A DNA stretch of 54,744 nt from Ectobacillus panaciterrae DSM 19096 (lineage in GTDB: Bacteria; Bacillota; Bacilli; Bacillales; Bacillaceae_G). This document shows positions 26,130 to 36,040 of this stretch, piece by piece; the first letter of the stretch is position 1, and every line of letters starts with the position of its first letter. Below the pieces are notes generated by a model that made no database searches, was not told the DNA's origin, and was given only the letters and a program-made list of their open reading frames with translations. The stretch spans positions 1-54,744 of the forward strand of contig NZ_AUMR01000047.1 of NCBI RefSeq assembly GCF_000430785.1. Direction: 5' to 3'. Made by a program: the position numbers and the translations under genes.

Positions 26130-26169
26130 GTTTCCCCCGCCTTTCTATCATTCTCTCCTTGTCGGTGTC

Positions 26170-26353
26170 TATATATGAGTGAATTATAATTTCGACATTT
26201 CTATGTGCTATGTACAACCAAAAGGAGTATTGTATGCTTCTTCTCTCTGGTTTACCCTTGCATGAATCACTACGAAGGTTTGACCGCCCCTGCACGTCGC
26301 CGGATGATCTCTCCCCACTATAAAAAGATGGTTTTTTTATTCACTTGTATATA
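26170..26353 (+). mobile_element. MITE-like repeat, copy B (full length)
   Basis: This copy runs from TATATATGAGTGAAT to ATTCACTTGTATATA with the same internal blocks as the copy at 21322. It is inserted between polX and the cvpA terminator, in the same orientation. Confidence 0.8.
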
Positions 26354-26379
26354 GCTCCGCTTTTCTTGTATAGAAAAAA

Positions 26380-26401
26380 CTTCTCTTTGTATAAAGAGAA
26401 G
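26380..26401 (-). terminator. Intrinsic terminator after cvpA-like gene
   Basis: CTTCTCTTT/AAAGAGAAG with loop GTAT is followed on the minus strand by TTTTTT. It touches the stop codon at 26402. It should separate zapA-cvpA from polX-mutS2. Confidence 0.85.
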
Positions 26402-26944
26402 TCATACTCTGTCGCCGTGCACCCATAACTCTTTTACTTTATCAGAGAGCACTGGTGTGTCGTCCACGATTACTTTACACAGCACAGACTGCCCTATGGA
26501 AGTTTGTACTTGTTGAACCGGCAGCAACGTACCGATTAAAATCAACACAAACAACACGATATATGTTTCTACAAATCCAAGAAATGCCCCGCCTACAGCA
26601 TTCACTTGCTTTAATACCGGAATTTGCGCAAACATGTTTAAAAGATGCCCCAGTAAGGAGAACGCGATTTTCGTTATGAAAAACAAAATAACAAAGGCAA
26701 TTGCCCGGTAAAATACATCTTCAACACTGCCTGTGTTCAGCCAGGCCGGAGCTTGCTGTGCTGTCGCGTGAAGCGGATACGGAATAATGGATTTTAAAGA
26801 AGGCGCCAACTTATCGCAATACAGATACGCTACAAAATAAGCTGCGATAAAACTTACTAAACGTACTGCTTGCAAAATGAGCCCCCGTTTCAAGCCGATA
26901 ATAAATCCCATAAGAAGCAATGCTATGATGATTAAATCGATCAT
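26402..26944 (-). CDS. yshB: CvpA family membrane protein (YshB)
   Basis: The 180-residue protein has four hydrophobic helices (about 1-20, 27-45, 80-103 and 118-140) in the CvpA/colicin V production pattern, with IIGLKRGLILQAVR near the N-terminus. The biochemical function is not established. It starts 3 bp after zapA ends and is clearly cotranscribed with it, as in B. subtilis. Confidence 0.88.
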   Translation of the reverse strand: MIDLIIIALLLMGFIIGLKRGLILQAVRLVSFIAAYFVAYLYCDKLAPSLKSIIPYPLHATAQQAPAWLNTGSVEDVFYRAIAFVILFFITKIAFSLLGHLLNMFAQIPVLKQVNAVGGAFLGFVETYIVLFVLILIGTLLPVQQVQTSIGQSVLCKVIVDDTPVLSDKVKELWVHGDRV

Positions 26945-26947
26945 AAT

Positions 26948-27211
26948 TCACCCATTCCTTTTTACTCGTTCTTTCAATCGTTCATTTTCTTCTTTTAATT
27001 TTATGTAATCATGCACAACATTTACTGCCGTGAGCACTGCCAGTCTACTTATGTCAAGAGAAGGATTCTTGGCGTTTATTTCACGCATTTTGTCATCGAC
27101 GATGGCTGCGACCATACGGATATGACTTGTGCTCTCATCTCCAACAACAGAATATTGCTGGCCGTAGATTTCCACATTAATTTTAGTACGATTTGGGTTT
27201 TGCTGTGACAA
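26948..27211 (-). CDS. zapA: Cell division protein ZapA
   Basis: The 87-residue protein bundles FtsZ filaments at the division site. The ZapA core [12 protein letters not shown] (about 12-23) and the conserved [18 protein letters not shown] are followed by a C-terminal coiled coil ([13 protein letters not shown]). The TTG at 27211 is preferred as the start because GGAGG lies 7 nt upstream and the product then matches homologues. Another TTG at 27226 would include the ribosome site. rnhC, usually its divergent neighbour in Bacillus, is absent here. Confidence 0.92.
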   Translation of the reverse strand: MSQQNPNRTKINVEIYGQQYSVVGDESTSHIRMVAAIVDDKMREINAKNPSLDISRLAVLTAVNVVHDYIKLKEENERLKERVKRNG

Positions 27212-27226
27212 CTCACTGTCCTCCAA

Positions 27227-27766
27227 TCAACATACAGAATCCTAAATTCTATCATAACATGAATTGGCGGCAGATGGAAATAGAAATGGAACCTTGTGAT
27301 GAAGAAACATAAGGCTTTTATTGCACTCTTAGCAGACTATATAAAACGAACTACATGTTTTTAAAATGCATTGCGAGATTGTATAGAATATATAAATCCC
27401 TCTTAATTTTCCGACATGTCCATGTGCTATGTGCAACCAAAAGGGAGTATGGCATGCTTCTTCTCTCTGGTTTACCCTTGCATGAACCACTACAAAGGTT
27501 TGACCGCTTCTTCACATCGCCGGATGATCTCTCCCCACTATAAAAAGACGGTTTTTTATTCACTTATATATATTTATTGACAATATGCCCACACTCTCTT
27601 CCTTATAAACCACAAATATAACATTCTGTTTCTTTACCATCTTCCGTTCCTTTTCTATGGATTCTTTCTTTGTCGAGTATTCTTTTATTTAATCATATCA
27701 CTCCCTTGTTACCTTTTCATAACAGCAATGTGCAATATTATGACAAGATGCATACAACTTCAAGGC
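27227..27766. other. Gap between zapA and pheT, without rnhC
   Basis: About 540 bp of AT-rich sequence contain only a MITE-like copy (27389-27572). No part of an RNase HIII gene could be recognised on either strand. The zapA promoter must lie near its lower edge. Confidence 0.6.
27389..27572 (+). mobile_element. MITE-like repeat, copy C (left end diverged)
   Basis: The right end ATTCACTTATATATA and all internal blocks are present. The left terminal repeat has decayed to TATATAAATCCCTCTTAATT. Same orientation as the others. Confidence 0.78.
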
Positions 27767-27804
27767 AAAAAAAGAAGCTCCTCCTATAGGAGAAACTTCT
27801 TTTT
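27767..27804 (-). terminator. Intrinsic terminator of pheST
   Basis: AAAAAGAAG-CTCCT pairs with AGGAG-CTTCTTTTT. It lies a few bases after the pheT stop, with A- and T-tracts on both sides. Confidence 0.75.
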
Positions 27805-27810
27805 GTTTTA

Positions 27811-30231
27811 TTACTTACGCAATTCTGCACCAAACTTCGCTTCTACCGCTTCAAGCACACGATTGTGCGCTTCTGTTACTTCTTCATCCGTTAACGTGCG
27901 TTCCGGATCGAAGTAGCGTAAGGAGAAAGCAAGTGATTTTTTGCCCGGCTCCATTTTGTCACCTTCATATAAATCGAACAGCATTACTTCTTTCAATAAT
28001 TCTCCGCCTGCTTCTACAATTGCACTGCGAACGTCGCCGGCAAGAACCGATGTTTCTACGACAAGTGCCATATCGCGCGTCATGGATGGGAAGCGCGGCA
28101 TGCTTTCATAGCGGATCTCTGGAACATCCGCTTGGAACAATGCTGCAAGGGAAAGTTCAAACACGTATGTTTCTTTAATATCCAGCTGCTTTTGCATTTC
28201 CGGATGAATTTGGCCGATAAAGCCGATTTCTTCTCCTTCAAGCTCAATTACTGCCGTGCGGCCCGGATGCATACCTTCACGCTTTGCTGCTTTATAAGAA
28301 ATGCAGTCAAGAACGCCGAGCATTTCAAATAATCCCTCTAACACACCTTTTGCTACATAGAAATCAACAGCTTTTTTCTCGCCTTGCCATGCATGATGAA
28401 GATGGAGACCTGTTAATACGCCTGCAAGATGCTGCTCTTCCTTCGGCAATTCATCTGCACCTGAAGGAAGGAAGACAGCTCCGATTTCATATAGTGCCAC
28501 ACTGTCGATTTTACGTGCGTTATTGTAAGCAACCGCTTCTAACAAATGAGGCAGCAAGCTCAGCCGAAGCTGGCTGCGGTCTTCACTCATCGGCAATGCG
28601 AGACGAACCGGATTTGCCGCTGTTTCTTTAATTGCATATTGCTTCGCTTTATCAGCGCTTGTTAACGCGTACGTGATTGCTTCATACAGACCCGCACCTT
28701 CTAAGAAGCGGCGTACTTTGCGGCGTTTTAATTGGTTGGCAGTCAGCTTGCCGCGCGTTGTTTCTGCTACTGGAAGCGTTGCAGGAATATGATCGTAACC
28801 GTATAGACGGCCCACTTCTTCCACTAGGTCTTCCGCGATTGTAATATCTGGTCTTCTTGGCGGAACGTTGACATGGAATGTTCCCCCGGCTTCTGTGAAC
28901 GGGAACTTCAAGTTTGTGAAAATTGCCCCCACTTCTTGTGCTGTAACAGCTGTTCCCAATACGTTGTTGATTTTTTCTACTGTAACGGAAACCGTATTTT
29001 CCGCAAGGTTTAAACGATCTGCTTCTACTGCGCCTTCAAGCGCTTCACCGCCTGCGTATTTTGCCATTAAAGCTGCGGCGTGCTGCGCTGCTTCGAATGT
29101 GCGGGTTGGATCAATTCCTTTTTCAAAACGTGCACTGGATTCGCTGCGAAGCCCTAAATCTTTAGAGGCTTTGCGAACGGTTGCTCCTGTGAAATAAGCG
29201 GATTCGATTAACACGTTGATTGTTCTTTCATCTACCTCTGAATTTGCGCCGCCCATTACACCAGCTGCTGCGACTGCCTTTGTTCCGTTCGTAATGACAA
29301 GATGATCTGCCTTTAGCGTACGTTCCGTGCCGTCCAGCGTTTCAATTGTTTCGCCTTCAGAAGCAAAGCGGACTACGATTTCTTTGGAGTCTAATTTATC
29401 ATAATCAAACGCATGAAGCGGCTGACCGTATTCCATCAGAATGTAGTTTGTAATATCGACTACATTGTTAATAGGACGTACACCTGCTGCCATAAGGCGC
29501 GTTTGCATCCAAATTGGAGAAGGACCGATTTTCACGTTCTTGACCATTTTTGCAATATAAAGCGGATTTTGCTCCGGTGCTTCTACCGTAACGCGAATAT
29601 AATCGGATGTTTTTTCACTTATTTCATTTAATTCCGCTTTCGGAAGCTTTACTTCACGACCTAGAATAGCTGCTACTTCGTACGCTACGCCCAGCATATT
29701 CAGGCAGTCTGCACGGTTTGGCGTTAAGCCGAGCTCTAATACTTCATCATTCAAGTTTAGGATTTCAATTGCGTCTGCTCCGACTTCCGCATCGCTTGGG
29801 AATACAAAAATCCCTTCCGCATATTCCTTTGGCACCATCTTGGAATCCATGCCAAGCTCTTGCAAGGAGCAAATCATGCCTTGTGATACTTCACCGCGAA
29901 GCTTTGCCTTTTTAATTTTCAAACCGCCTGGCAGTCTTGCTCCGACTTTCGCAACGGCAACCTTTTGTCCTTGCGCCACGTTCGGTGCACCGCAAATGAT
30001 TTGTACCGGCTCTTCTTCTCCGATATCTACTAAGCATTTGCTGAGCTTATCCGCTTCCGGGTGCTTTTCCCGCTCCATAACGTAGCCGACAACTACGTTG
30101 CTGATGCCTTTGTTTAATACTTCAACACCTTCTACCTCAATACCGCTTTTTGTAATTTTATCCGCAAGCTCAGATGCCGTTACGCCATCTAAGTCCACAT
30201 ACTCTTGCAGCCAACGATAAGATACGAACAT
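27811..30231 (-). CDS. pheT: Phenylalanyl-tRNA synthetase beta subunit
   Basis: PheT (806 aa) forms the alpha2-beta2 enzyme with PheS. Domains in order are the tRNA-binding OB fold (about 40-150: [21 protein letters not shown]), the B3/B4 editing region (about 210-390), the B5 domain (about 405-475), the catalytic-like domain with [12 protein letters not shown] (about 515), and the C-terminal anticodon-binding FDX-ACB domain (about 712-806: [13 protein letters not shown]). It follows pheS by 15 bp. Confidence 0.97.
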   Translation of the reverse strand: MFVSYRWLQEYVDLDGVTASELADKITKSGIEVEGVEVLNKGISNVVVGYVMEREKHPEADKLSKCLVDIGEEEPVQIICGAPNVAQGQKVAVAKVGARLPGGLKIKKAKLRGEVSQGMICSLQELGMDSKMVPKEYAEGIFVFPSDAEVGADAIEILNLNDEVLELGLTPNRADCLNMLGVAYEVAAILGREVKLPKAELNEISEKTSDYIRVTVEAPEQNPLYIAKMVKNVKIGPSPIWMQTRLMAAGVRPINNVVDITNYILMEYGQPLHAFDYDKLDSKEIVVRFASEGETIETLDGTERTLKADHLVITNGTKAVAAAGVMGGANSEVDERTINVLIESAYFTGATVRKASKDLGLRSESSARFEKGIDPTRTFEAAQHAAALMAKYAGGEALEGAVEADRLNLAENTVSVTVEKINNVLGTAVTAQEVGAIFTNLKFPFTEAGGTFHVNVPPRRPDITIAEDLVEEVGRLYGYDHIPATLPVAETTRGKLTANQLKRRKVRRFLEGAGLYEAITYALTSADKAKQYAIKETAANPVRLALPMSEDRSQLRLSLLPHLLEAVAYNNARKIDSVALYEIGAVFLPSGADELPKEEQHLAGVLTGLHLHHAWQGEKKAVDFYVAKGVLEGLFEMLGVLDCISYKAAKREGMHPGRTAVIELEGEEIGFIGQIHPEMQKQLDIKETYVFELSLAALFQADVPEIRYESMPRFPSMTRDMALVVETSVLAGDVRSAIVEAGGELLKEVMLFDLYEGDKMEPGKKSLAFSLRYFDPERTLTDEEVTEAHNRVLEAVEAKFGAELRK

Positions 30232-30246
30232 GTTTTTTCTCCCTCC

Positions 30247-31281
30247 TTAAGCCCGTTTGAATTGTTTTAAGAAACGAACATCGTTTGTATAGAAATGACG
30301 AATGTCATCAATGCCGTATTTTAGCATCGCGATACGCTCTGGTCCCATGCCGAATGCAAATCCTTGATATTCAGCCGGGTCGTATCCCGCCATGCGCAAT
30401 ACGTTCGGATGAACCATGCCTGCACCCAGAATTTCAATCCAGCCTGTTCCTTTACAAGTACCGCAACCTTTGCCGCCGCACATCATACAGGAAATATCCA
30501 TTTCAACAGAAGGTTCTGTGAACGGGAAGAAGCTTGGGCGAAGACGGATTTCGCGCTCTTCACCAAACATTTTTTTCGCGAACGTTTGCAATGTGCCTTT
30601 TAAATCGCTCATGCGAATGTTCTTATCGATGACAAGACCTTCGATTTGCATGAACTGGTGAGAATGCGTCGCATCGTCATCATCGCGGCGGTATACTTTA
30701 CCAGGGCAAATGATTTTGATCGGTCCTTTTCCTTCATGCTTTTCCATCGTTCTTGCCTGCACCGGGGAGGTATGCGTACGAAGCAAAATTTCTTCTGTAA
30801 TATAGAAAGAATCCTGCATATCGCGAGCTGGGTGTCCCTTTGGCAGGTTCAGCGCTTCAAAGTTATAATAGTCCTGTTCTACCTCTGGACCTTCCGCAAT
30901 CTCATAGCCCATTCCGATGAATAGATCCTCGATTTCTTCGATGACTGCTGTTAACGGATGATGAGACCCTGCGTTTACAGGACGGCCCGGCAATGTTACA
31001 TCGATTGTTTCAGAAGCCAATTGCTTTTCAATCGCTTCTTTTTCCAAAGCTTCTACTTTTTCGTCCAAACGCTTTTGGATTGCCTCGCGCACTTCGTTGA
31101 CTAATGCTCCCATACGCGGACGCTCTTCTTGGGACAGCTTGCCCATGCCGCGAAGTACTTCTGTAATCGGTCCTTTTTTCCCTAAGTATGCTATGCGAAC
31201 ATCATTTAACTCTTTTAGCTCGCCAGCCGTTTCAATTTTACCGAGCGCTTCTTCCTGCAGCTCTTTTAAACGTGCTTCCAT
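30247..31281 (-). CDS. pheS: Phenylalanyl-tRNA synthetase alpha subunit
   Basis: The 344-residue catalytic subunit charges tRNA-Phe. Visible features are the N-terminal coiled coil (2-85), class II motif 2 around [20 protein letters not shown] (about 200) and motif 3 with [17 protein letters not shown] (about 310). Four cysteines ([14 protein letters not shown]) sit at about 270. The ATG at 31281 has AGGAGG upstream and is chosen over an in-frame extension into the T-box leader. Expression should rise when uncharged tRNA-Phe accumulates. Confidence 0.97.
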   Translation of the reverse strand: MEARLKELQEEALGKIETAGELKELNDVRIAYLGKKGPITEVLRGMGKLSQEERPRMGALVNEVREAIQKRLDEKVEALEKEAIEKQLASETIDVTLPGRPVNAGSHHPLTAVIEEIEDLFIGMGYEIAEGPEVEQDYYNFEALNLPKGHPARDMQDSFYITEEILLRTHTSPVQARTMEKHEGKGPIKIICPGKVYRRDDDDATHSHQFMQIEGLVIDKNIRMSDLKGTLQTFAKKMFGEEREIRLRPSFFPFTEPSVEMDISCMMCGGKGCGTCKGTGWIEILGAGMVHPNVLRMAGYDPAEYQGFAFGMGPERIAMLKYGIDDIRHFYTNDVRFLKQFKRA

Positions 31282-31311
31282 GAAAAAACCTCCTATTTTA
31301 TACTTTCTTAC

Positions 31312-31578
31312 AAAATAAAAAAACCTCATCCCTGGCAAAGGGACGAGGTTTGATCGCGGTACCACCCTAATTAACAGCACAAGGCTGTTCACTTCATTGT
31401 CATAACGGCTAAACCGGCACGCCTTTATATGTGTGCAGCACACATGGTCCCGGCGCCAACTCCGGAGGTGAATTCACTTGCTTCTGCCATAAAAATGCTT
31501 GCAGTCTTCGGCATTTTCTCCCTGCATGGCGAGCGGCGAGCTACTTTTCTCCATCATCGTTTTTGTACTATTTAACTT
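31312..31578 (-). promoter_or_regulatory. T-box riboswitch (Phe) of pheST
   Basis: The minus strand contains the T-box core GGTGGTACCGCG (complement of 31356-31367) and a terminator with AACCTCGTCCC/GGGATGAGGTT plus a U-tract (31316-31351). A likely specifier loop holds GAATTCACC, giving the Phe codon UUC. Uncharged tRNA-Phe would favour the antiterminator. Confidence 0.92.
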
Positions 31579-31584
31579 TTTACT

Positions 31585-31613
31585 ATTATAGAAAGTTTTT
31601 TGTTAATTGGCAA
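31585..31613 (-). promoter_or_regulatory. SigA promoter of pheST
   Basis: TTGCCA (31608-31613) and TATAAT (31585-31590) have a 17-bp spacer on the minus strand. The -35 box overlaps the end of the upstream methyltransferase gene. Confidence 0.8.
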
Positions 31614-32367
31614 CCGGACTTTGTAAATAATACATCAAAATTCCTGCCGCGACTGCTACGTTGAGCGATTCGGCTTGTCCGTAAATCGGAATATATAAGT
31701 TCTGATCACAAAGCTCCAATAGGTCCTTGCGAACACCATTTCCTTCGTTGCCGACAATTAAAGCAAAGCTCCCAGCCGGATTTACGTGCGGATAGGGTAC
31801 AGCCTGCTGTAAAGCCGTTCCGTATACTGGAACGCTTTCTTGTTTCATATTTGCAACCCATTCCTCCAGCTGCCCTTTTATAATTGGAAGGTGGAAAATG
31901 GAACCTTGCGTGGAGCGAAGCACCTTGCTGTTGTATACATCTACAGTGCCTTCTCCGATAATAACAGCGTCCAATCCAGCCGCATCAGCAGTACGGATAA
32001 TCGTTCCTAAATTACCCGGGTCTTGAATGCCGTCAAGGAGAAGAAACTTTCCATTTGACAATTGTATGTGCTGCTCATGCTTTTCGCAGACGGCAAGAAT
32101 GCCCTGCGGTGTTTCCGTTTCACTTAACGTCTTCATAATTGCCTCAGATACAATATACAATTCGGCGCTTCCTACGTCCCATTTTACAGGCAAATCCGTA
32201 TTTTCGCTTATAATAAGCTCTCGCACCGTATCCTGAGCTCGTAATGCTTCCTCTGCAAGATGAAAGCCTTCCACTAAAAATAACCCCGATTTATCGCGCT
32301 CTTTTTTCGTCTGCAGCTTCTTCCACTGCTTCACGCGCGGATTTTGAAGCGAATCAATTTTTTTCAT
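31603..32367 (-). CDS. ysgA: TrmH/SpoU family RNA 2'-O-methyltransferase (YsgA)
   Basis: This 254-residue SPOUT methyltransferase has a small N-terminal substrate-binding domain (NPRVKQWKKL, about 8-17) and the C-terminal trefoil-knot motifs LDGIQDPGNLGTIIRTADA (about 112-130), IVGNEGNGV (about 200) and IPIYGQAESLNVAVAAGI (about 225). The exact rRNA or tRNA target is not known from sequence. It is divergent from sspI, as in B. subtilis. Confidence 0.9.
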   Translation of the reverse strand: MKKIDSLQNPRVKQWKKLQTKKERDKSGLFLVEGFHLAEEALRAQDTVRELIISENTDLPVKWDVGSAELYIVSEAIMKTLSETETPQGILAVCEKHEQHIQLSNGKFLLLDGIQDPGNLGTIIRTADAAGLDAVIIGEGTVDVYNSKVLRSTQGSIFHLPIIKGQLEEWVANMKQESVPVYGTALQQAVPYPHVNPAGSFALIVGNEGNGVRKDLLELCDQNLYIPIYGQAESLNVAVAAGILMYYLQSPVAN

Positions 32368-32471
32368 GCTTTTCCCTCTCTTTACACCTTCTCATTATAG
32401 CCTATTTCAAATACATAATTACACTAAAAACATCAAAAACTAATCCTATACTTTGAAAAGAGGTGTCCAGC

Positions 32472-32684
32472 ATGAACTTTAATTTACGCGGAGCAGTTAT
32501 CGCAAATGTATCAGGAAATTCTCAGCAAGAACTTGAGGCTACCATTGTAGATGCAATTCAAAGCGGTGAAGAAAAGATGCTTCCCGGCCTCGGCGTATTA
32601 TTCGAGGTGATTTGGGAGCACGCTGATTCTGCCGAGAAAAAAGAGATGTTAACAACACTGGAAAATGGTTTAAAAAATCACTGA
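32472..32684 (+). CDS. sspI: Small acid-soluble spore protein I
   Basis: The 70-residue protein is a minor SASP made in the forespore, characterised by the [17 protein letters not shown] start and the [16 protein letters not shown] core. AGAGGTG lies upstream of the ATG at 32472, which is preferred to an ATG nine bases earlier. It shows that the organism forms endospores. In B. subtilis it is made under SigG control; I did not identify that promoter with confidence. Confidence 0.95.
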   Translation: MNFNLRGAVIANVSGNSQQELEATIVDAIQSGEEKMLPGLGVLFEVIWEHADSAEKKEMLTTLENGLKNH

Positions 32685-32697
32685 ATACACGAAAAAG

Positions 32698-32725
32698 GCT
32701 CTGCTGGATCAAGCAGAGCTTTTTT
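32698..32725 (+). terminator. Intrinsic terminator of sspI
   Basis: GCTCTGCT/AGCAGAGC stem (32698-32705 and 32712-32719), loop GGATCA, followed by six T. Confidence 0.92.
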
Positions 32726-32755
32726 CATCTGCCATTATTTGACTAACTCAGCAAA

Positions 32756-32790
32756 GAAGAGGAGGAATGCTCTGCATCCCTCCTCTTTTG
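32756..32790. terminator. Bidirectional-looking terminator after the M42 peptidase gene
   Basis: AAGAGGAGG-ATGC pairs with GCAT-CCTCCTCTT. It lies just after the stop at 32798 on the minus strand, with T/A-rich flanks. Confidence 0.75.
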
Positions 32791-32797
32791 TATTTCT

Positions 32798-33883
32798 TTA
32801 CTCAAATGTGATTTGATTTACTGTATTGGCATCTAAACGTTTAATAACTTCTACAATTAATTTTACTGCATGTTCATAATCGTCACGATGCAGCATCGCA
32901 GCGTGAGAATGAATATAACGTGTTGCGATTGTAATGGATAGTGCCGGCACGCCGTTCATGGATACGTGGATGGCGCCAGCATCTGTTCCGCCGCCGGCAA
33001 TTGAGTCATACTGATACGGAATGCTTAGTTCATCCGCTACCTCTACAACAAAATCACGCAATCCTTTATGAGATACAGTAGAAGCATCATATAAAATGAT
33101 TTGCGGTCCGCGTCCCATCTTGCTTTGCGCTTCCTTCTCAGATATACCCGGAGTATCGCCAGCGATGCCTACATCTACCGCAAATGCGATATCAGGCTGG
33201 ATATAGTTTGCGGAAGTTTTCGCTCCGCGCAGTCCTACCTCTTCTTGTACAGTTCCGACACCATATACAATGTTCGGATGTTTTGCATCTTTCAATTGCT
33301 TTAATACATCGATTGCAATGGCACAGCCTATACGATTGTCCCACGCTTTGGCTAACAGCATCTTTTCGTTTTTCATTACTTGAAACTCGAAGTACGGGAC
33401 AACTTGGTCTCCCGGACGAATGCCCCATTCCATTGCTTCTTCTTTGCTTGAAGCGCCGATATCAATAAACATATCTTTAATATCAACAGGCTTTTTGCGC
33501 GCTTCTGCAGGCAGGATGTGCGGGGGCTTAGAACCGATGACGCCTGTAATATCCCCATTTTTCGTTACAATTGTTACGCGCTGTGCCAGCATCACTTGCG
33601 ACCACCAGCCGCCCACTGTTTGAAAACGAAGAAATCCTTTATCATCAATTTGCGTAATCATGAAGCCGACTTCATCCAAGTGTCCGGCTACCATAATTTT
33701 CGGTCCACTGCCATCGCCCACTTTTTTTGCAACTAAACTTCCAAGGTTATCTGTTGTGACTTCATCTGCATAGGGAGCTATGTATGTTTTCATTACTTCG
33801 CGAGGCTCGCGTTCATTTCCGGCAATTCCTTTTGCATCTGTTAACGCCTTTAGCATTTTCAGCGTATCGTCCAGCTTTGTCAT
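32798..33883 (-). CDS. M42 family metallopeptidase (glutamyl aminopeptidase / endoglucanase-like)
   Basis: The 361-residue dinuclear metal aminopeptidase shows ligands in VAGHLDEVG (about 67), [10 protein letters not shown] (about 178), the catalytic [12 protein letters not shown] (about 210), AVDVGIAGD (about 235) and the C-terminal [10 protein letters not shown] (about 320). It corresponds to the YsdC/FrvX-type group and probably trims peptides in the cytosol. It stands alone between sspI and a dUTPase gene. Confidence 0.92.
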   Translation of the reverse strand: MTKLDDTLKMLKALTDAKGIAGNEREPREVMKTYIAPYADEVTTDNLGSLVAKKVGDGSGPKIMVAGHLDEVGFMITQIDDKGFLRFQTVGGWWSQVMLAQRVTIVTKNGDITGVIGSKPPHILPAEARKKPVDIKDMFIDIGASSKEEAMEWGIRPGDQVVPYFEFQVMKNEKMLLAKAWDNRIGCAIAIDVLKQLKDAKHPNIVYGVGTVQEEVGLRGAKTSANYIQPDIAFAVDVGIAGDTPGISEKEAQSKMGRGPQIILYDASTVSHKGLRDFVVEVADELSIPYQYDSIAGGGTDAGAIHVSMNGVPALSITIATRYIHSHAAMLHRDDYEHAVKLIVEVIKRLDANTVNQITFE

Positions 33884-33954
33884 TGTCCAAACCCCTCCTT
33901 GAATATAGTATCTTTTTCATTATACAAGAGGGGAGACAATGTTCAAAATACACT

Positions 33955-34446
33955 TTAATATCCTTGCGTTTGACGCTCGTGATTCACTTCATTTTTTGAT
34001 AAATACGCTTTTTCAATTTCCTCTTGCGTAAAATCGAGAGCTTGTCCCAAAAGAAGATAGCTTGTAAACAATTCGATGTAATTTGTAATGGAAGGCTGAT
34101 CATGGAATCGAATCACTTTGCTGTATACGTCCAAGAAAATTTGCACAACTGTTTTATTTGGCTCTGCGCATTTATAGAATAAGAAATTTTTATCCACGCC
34201 TAAATCAATACCGATAGACAAGATGAAGTGAAGTCCGTCTACATACTCCTCCAAAATGACTTCACGTTCAGAAGCAGGCTTATTGCTCCAATATTTAAAA
34301 CAGCGCGTTTCATTTGCAAGCTCGCCCACTTCTACAAGAAGCGCCAGCATTTTTTCTTTTAACAATTTTTTCGACTCAAGATTATGCTCTTCTAAAATCC
34401 GTTCATCCAACTCTTTTTGCAGCTTAAATAAATGCAATAAATCCAT
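33955..34446 (-). CDS. Dimeric (MazG-like) dUTP diphosphatase
   Basis: This 163-residue all-alpha protein belongs to the dimeric dUTPase family. The metal-binding motifs are EVGELANE (Glu39, Glu42, Glu46) and EEYVDGLHF (Glu66/67, Asp70), with the conserved KYWSNKP between them. It would hydrolyse dUTP to dUMP and limit uracil in DNA. It is monocistronic, with GGAGGAAAT before the ATG. Confidence 0.88.
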   Translation of the reverse strand: MDLLHLFKLQKELDERILEEHNLESKKLLKEKMLALLVEVGELANETRCFKYWSNKPASEREVILEEYVDGLHFILSIGIDLGVDKNFLFYKCAEPNKTVVQIFLDVYSKVIRFHDQPSITNYIELFTSYLLLGQALDFTQEEIEKAYLSKNEVNHERQTQGY

Positions 34447-34564
34447 TTATATTTCCTCCTCAGCTTTTCATGTCCATTATAACAGCGGCCTTGATGAGAT
34501 GCCGATTCTTTTTTTGTATACTTAAATATTGTATATGCAGAAACGAAAAAAACAAACAAAAAAA

Positions 34565-34584
34565 CCGGAGGAAAATTCCTCCGG
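34565..34584 (-). terminator. Intrinsic terminator of the YaaH-family gene
   Basis: CCGGAGGA/TCCTCCGG hairpin followed on the minus strand by a seven-T run, just after the stop at 34594. Confidence 0.85.
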
Positions 34585-34593
34585 CTTTCCCGT

Positions 34594-35211
34594 TTACTTT
34601 TTAAAAATGCCAAACGGCTTACCGACAGGCAATACCACACGGCCAAAATGCGTGTTTAATACAGCTGCGGCAGAAGCATAAAAAGATACTAATGAAATGA
34701 GAAGCTCAGAAAACGCAGCTAAATCATGCATCATTTCCGGCATAACACCCAATGTGCTGAACGATAAACCAATAAACAAGAAATCAATAAGAACGAAAAT
34801 AGAGAACAGCACTTTATGTGTTTCCATTGCACCGACTGTCATAAATAGGCTGAAGATTAAATAGCCGACAAACGCCATGCCAAGCTGCTTCGGATCTGCT
34901 GCTCCCGCCAGCGCCTTGCCGAATGCGCCAAGCTGAATGAGCCATGACATGCCGACACCGAACCAGAACAAGCCGAATGCACCGAATGCCGTCATGCCGA
35001 ACACATTGTTATGCTTCGCGTCTTGAATGCTGGCAAACAGCTGCGCAACACCCCCTAAAAAAATGGCCCATGGCAAAATAAAAGATACTCCTTCTGTTAA
35101 ACCGAGCTTTTGTGAAGACGCCACAAGCGTCACGATTGCAAGTCCGAATAAGCCGATAGCAGACGGATCTGCCGTTTGAATTTTTACTTGCTGTACAGGT
35201 TGTTGATTCAT
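34594..35211 (-). CDS. GPR1/FUN34/YaaH (SatP) family acetate/succinate transporter
   Basis: The 205-residue membrane protein has six helices and the family signature NPxG-like start region (ADPSAIGLFGLAIVTLV) with GGVAQLFASIQDAKHNNVFG in the second helix pair. Relatives move acetate or other short monocarboxylates. The ATG at 35211 has AAGGAGG upstream and is chosen over an in-frame ATG 90 bp earlier. The family call is good; the substrate is not fixed. Confidence 0.88.
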   Translation of the reverse strand: MNQQPVQQVKIQTADPSAIGLFGLAIVTLVASSQKLGLTEGVSFILPWAIFLGGVAQLFASIQDAKHNNVFGMTAFGAFGLFWFGVGMSWLIQLGAFGKALAGAADPKQLGMAFVGYLIFSLFMTVGAMETHKVLFSIFVLIDFLFIGLSFSTLGVMPEMMHDLAAFSELLISLVSFYASAAAVLNTHFGRVVLPVGKPFGIFKK

Positions 35212-35380
35212 GATGTTCCTCCTTGTTTTTTTTACACATACCAGAAAAAGATACATAATTCGACAAGAAGTGTCAATATTCATTTCAAATTGAAAGCGCA
35301 ATCTTCATATGTTTTTAATATACAATTTCTAACAGGACAAGCATTGCTGCGAAATTTTATACTTTCCTGCTCAAAAATAA

Positions 35381-35413
35381 AAAGCCTTAGAAGACTCGGT
35401 CTTCTAAGGCTTT
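35381..35413 (-). terminator. Intrinsic terminator of infC-rpmI-rplT
   Basis: AAAGCCTTAGAAGAC/GTCTTCTAAGGCTTT is a 15-bp stem with a TCG loop, followed by TTATTTTTG on the minus strand. Confidence 0.92.
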
Positions 35414-35420
35414 ACTGTTA

Positions 35421-35780
35421 TTATTTATTTAAGCTGCCTTTTGCAGCAGTTGCTAATTCAGCAAATGCGTTTGCATCAGTTACAGCAAGGTCTGCAAGCA
35501 TCTTGCGGTTCACTTCGATACCAGCAAGCTTTAAACCGTGCATTAAACGGCTGTAAGAAAGACCGTTCATACGAGCTGCTGCGTTGATACGAGTGATCCA
35601 AAGTTTACGGAAGTCGCGTTTCTTTTGACGACGGTCACGGAACGCATACATTAAGGACTTCATTACTTGCTGGTTAGCAACTTTGTATAATGTATGTTTG
35701 GAACCGTAGAAACCTTTAGCTAATTTTAAAACCTTTTTACGACGTTTACGAGTAACTGTACCGCCTTTTACTCTTGGCAT
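35421..35780 (-). CDS. rplT: 50S ribosomal protein L20
   Basis: The 119-residue basic protein binds 23S rRNA early in 50S assembly ([18 protein letters not shown] and the [18 protein letters not shown] core). It also represses its own operon by binding the infC leader in B. subtilis. Last gene of infC-rpmI-rplT. Confidence 0.98.
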   Translation of the reverse strand: MPRVKGGTVTRKRRKKVLKLAKGFYGSKHTLYKVANQQVMKSLMYAFRDRRQKKRDFRKLWITRINAAARMNGLSYSRLMHGLKLAGIEVNRKMLADLAVTDANAFAELATAAKGSLNK

Positions 35781-35818
35781 ATTGTTTACCTCCTAGATAA
35801 TCTATATTAAACCGTGAT

Positions 35819-36019
35819 TTATTTGATGTTATCAAGCATTTGACGAATACGTTTGAAGTCGCCTGCACTTACTACGCCAGCTTTGCGAAGCTTACGTTTA
35901 GCTTTTGTAGATTTGTTAGCGAATAAGTGGCTTGTGTAAGCGTGAGAACGCTTAAGCTTACCAGATCCTGTTTTCTTGAAGCGCTTTGCAGCGCCACGGT
36001 GAGTTTTTTGTTTCGGCAT
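35819..36019 (-). CDS. rpmI: 50S ribosomal protein L35
   Basis: 66 residues, very basic, with the L35 start [18 protein letters not shown]. It lies between infC (21-bp gap) and rplT in the universal order, with a strong AGGAGG site. Confidence 0.98.
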   Translation of the reverse strand: MPKQKTHRGAAKRFKKTGSGKLKRSHAYTSHLFANKSTKAKRKLRKAGVVSAGDFKRIRQMLDNIK

Positions 36020-36040
36020 GAAGGTTTCCTCCTCTATTTA

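Noticed and set aside
25534-26178. 214-codon plus-strand frame opposite polX
   Set aside because: Ser/Pro/Arg-rich composition typical of the antisense of a real gene. polX is intact and clearly coding on the other strand.
31281-31443. Longer 398-codon form of pheS
   Set aside because: The extension is the T-box leader. The AGGAGG site and homologous start support the ATG at 31281.
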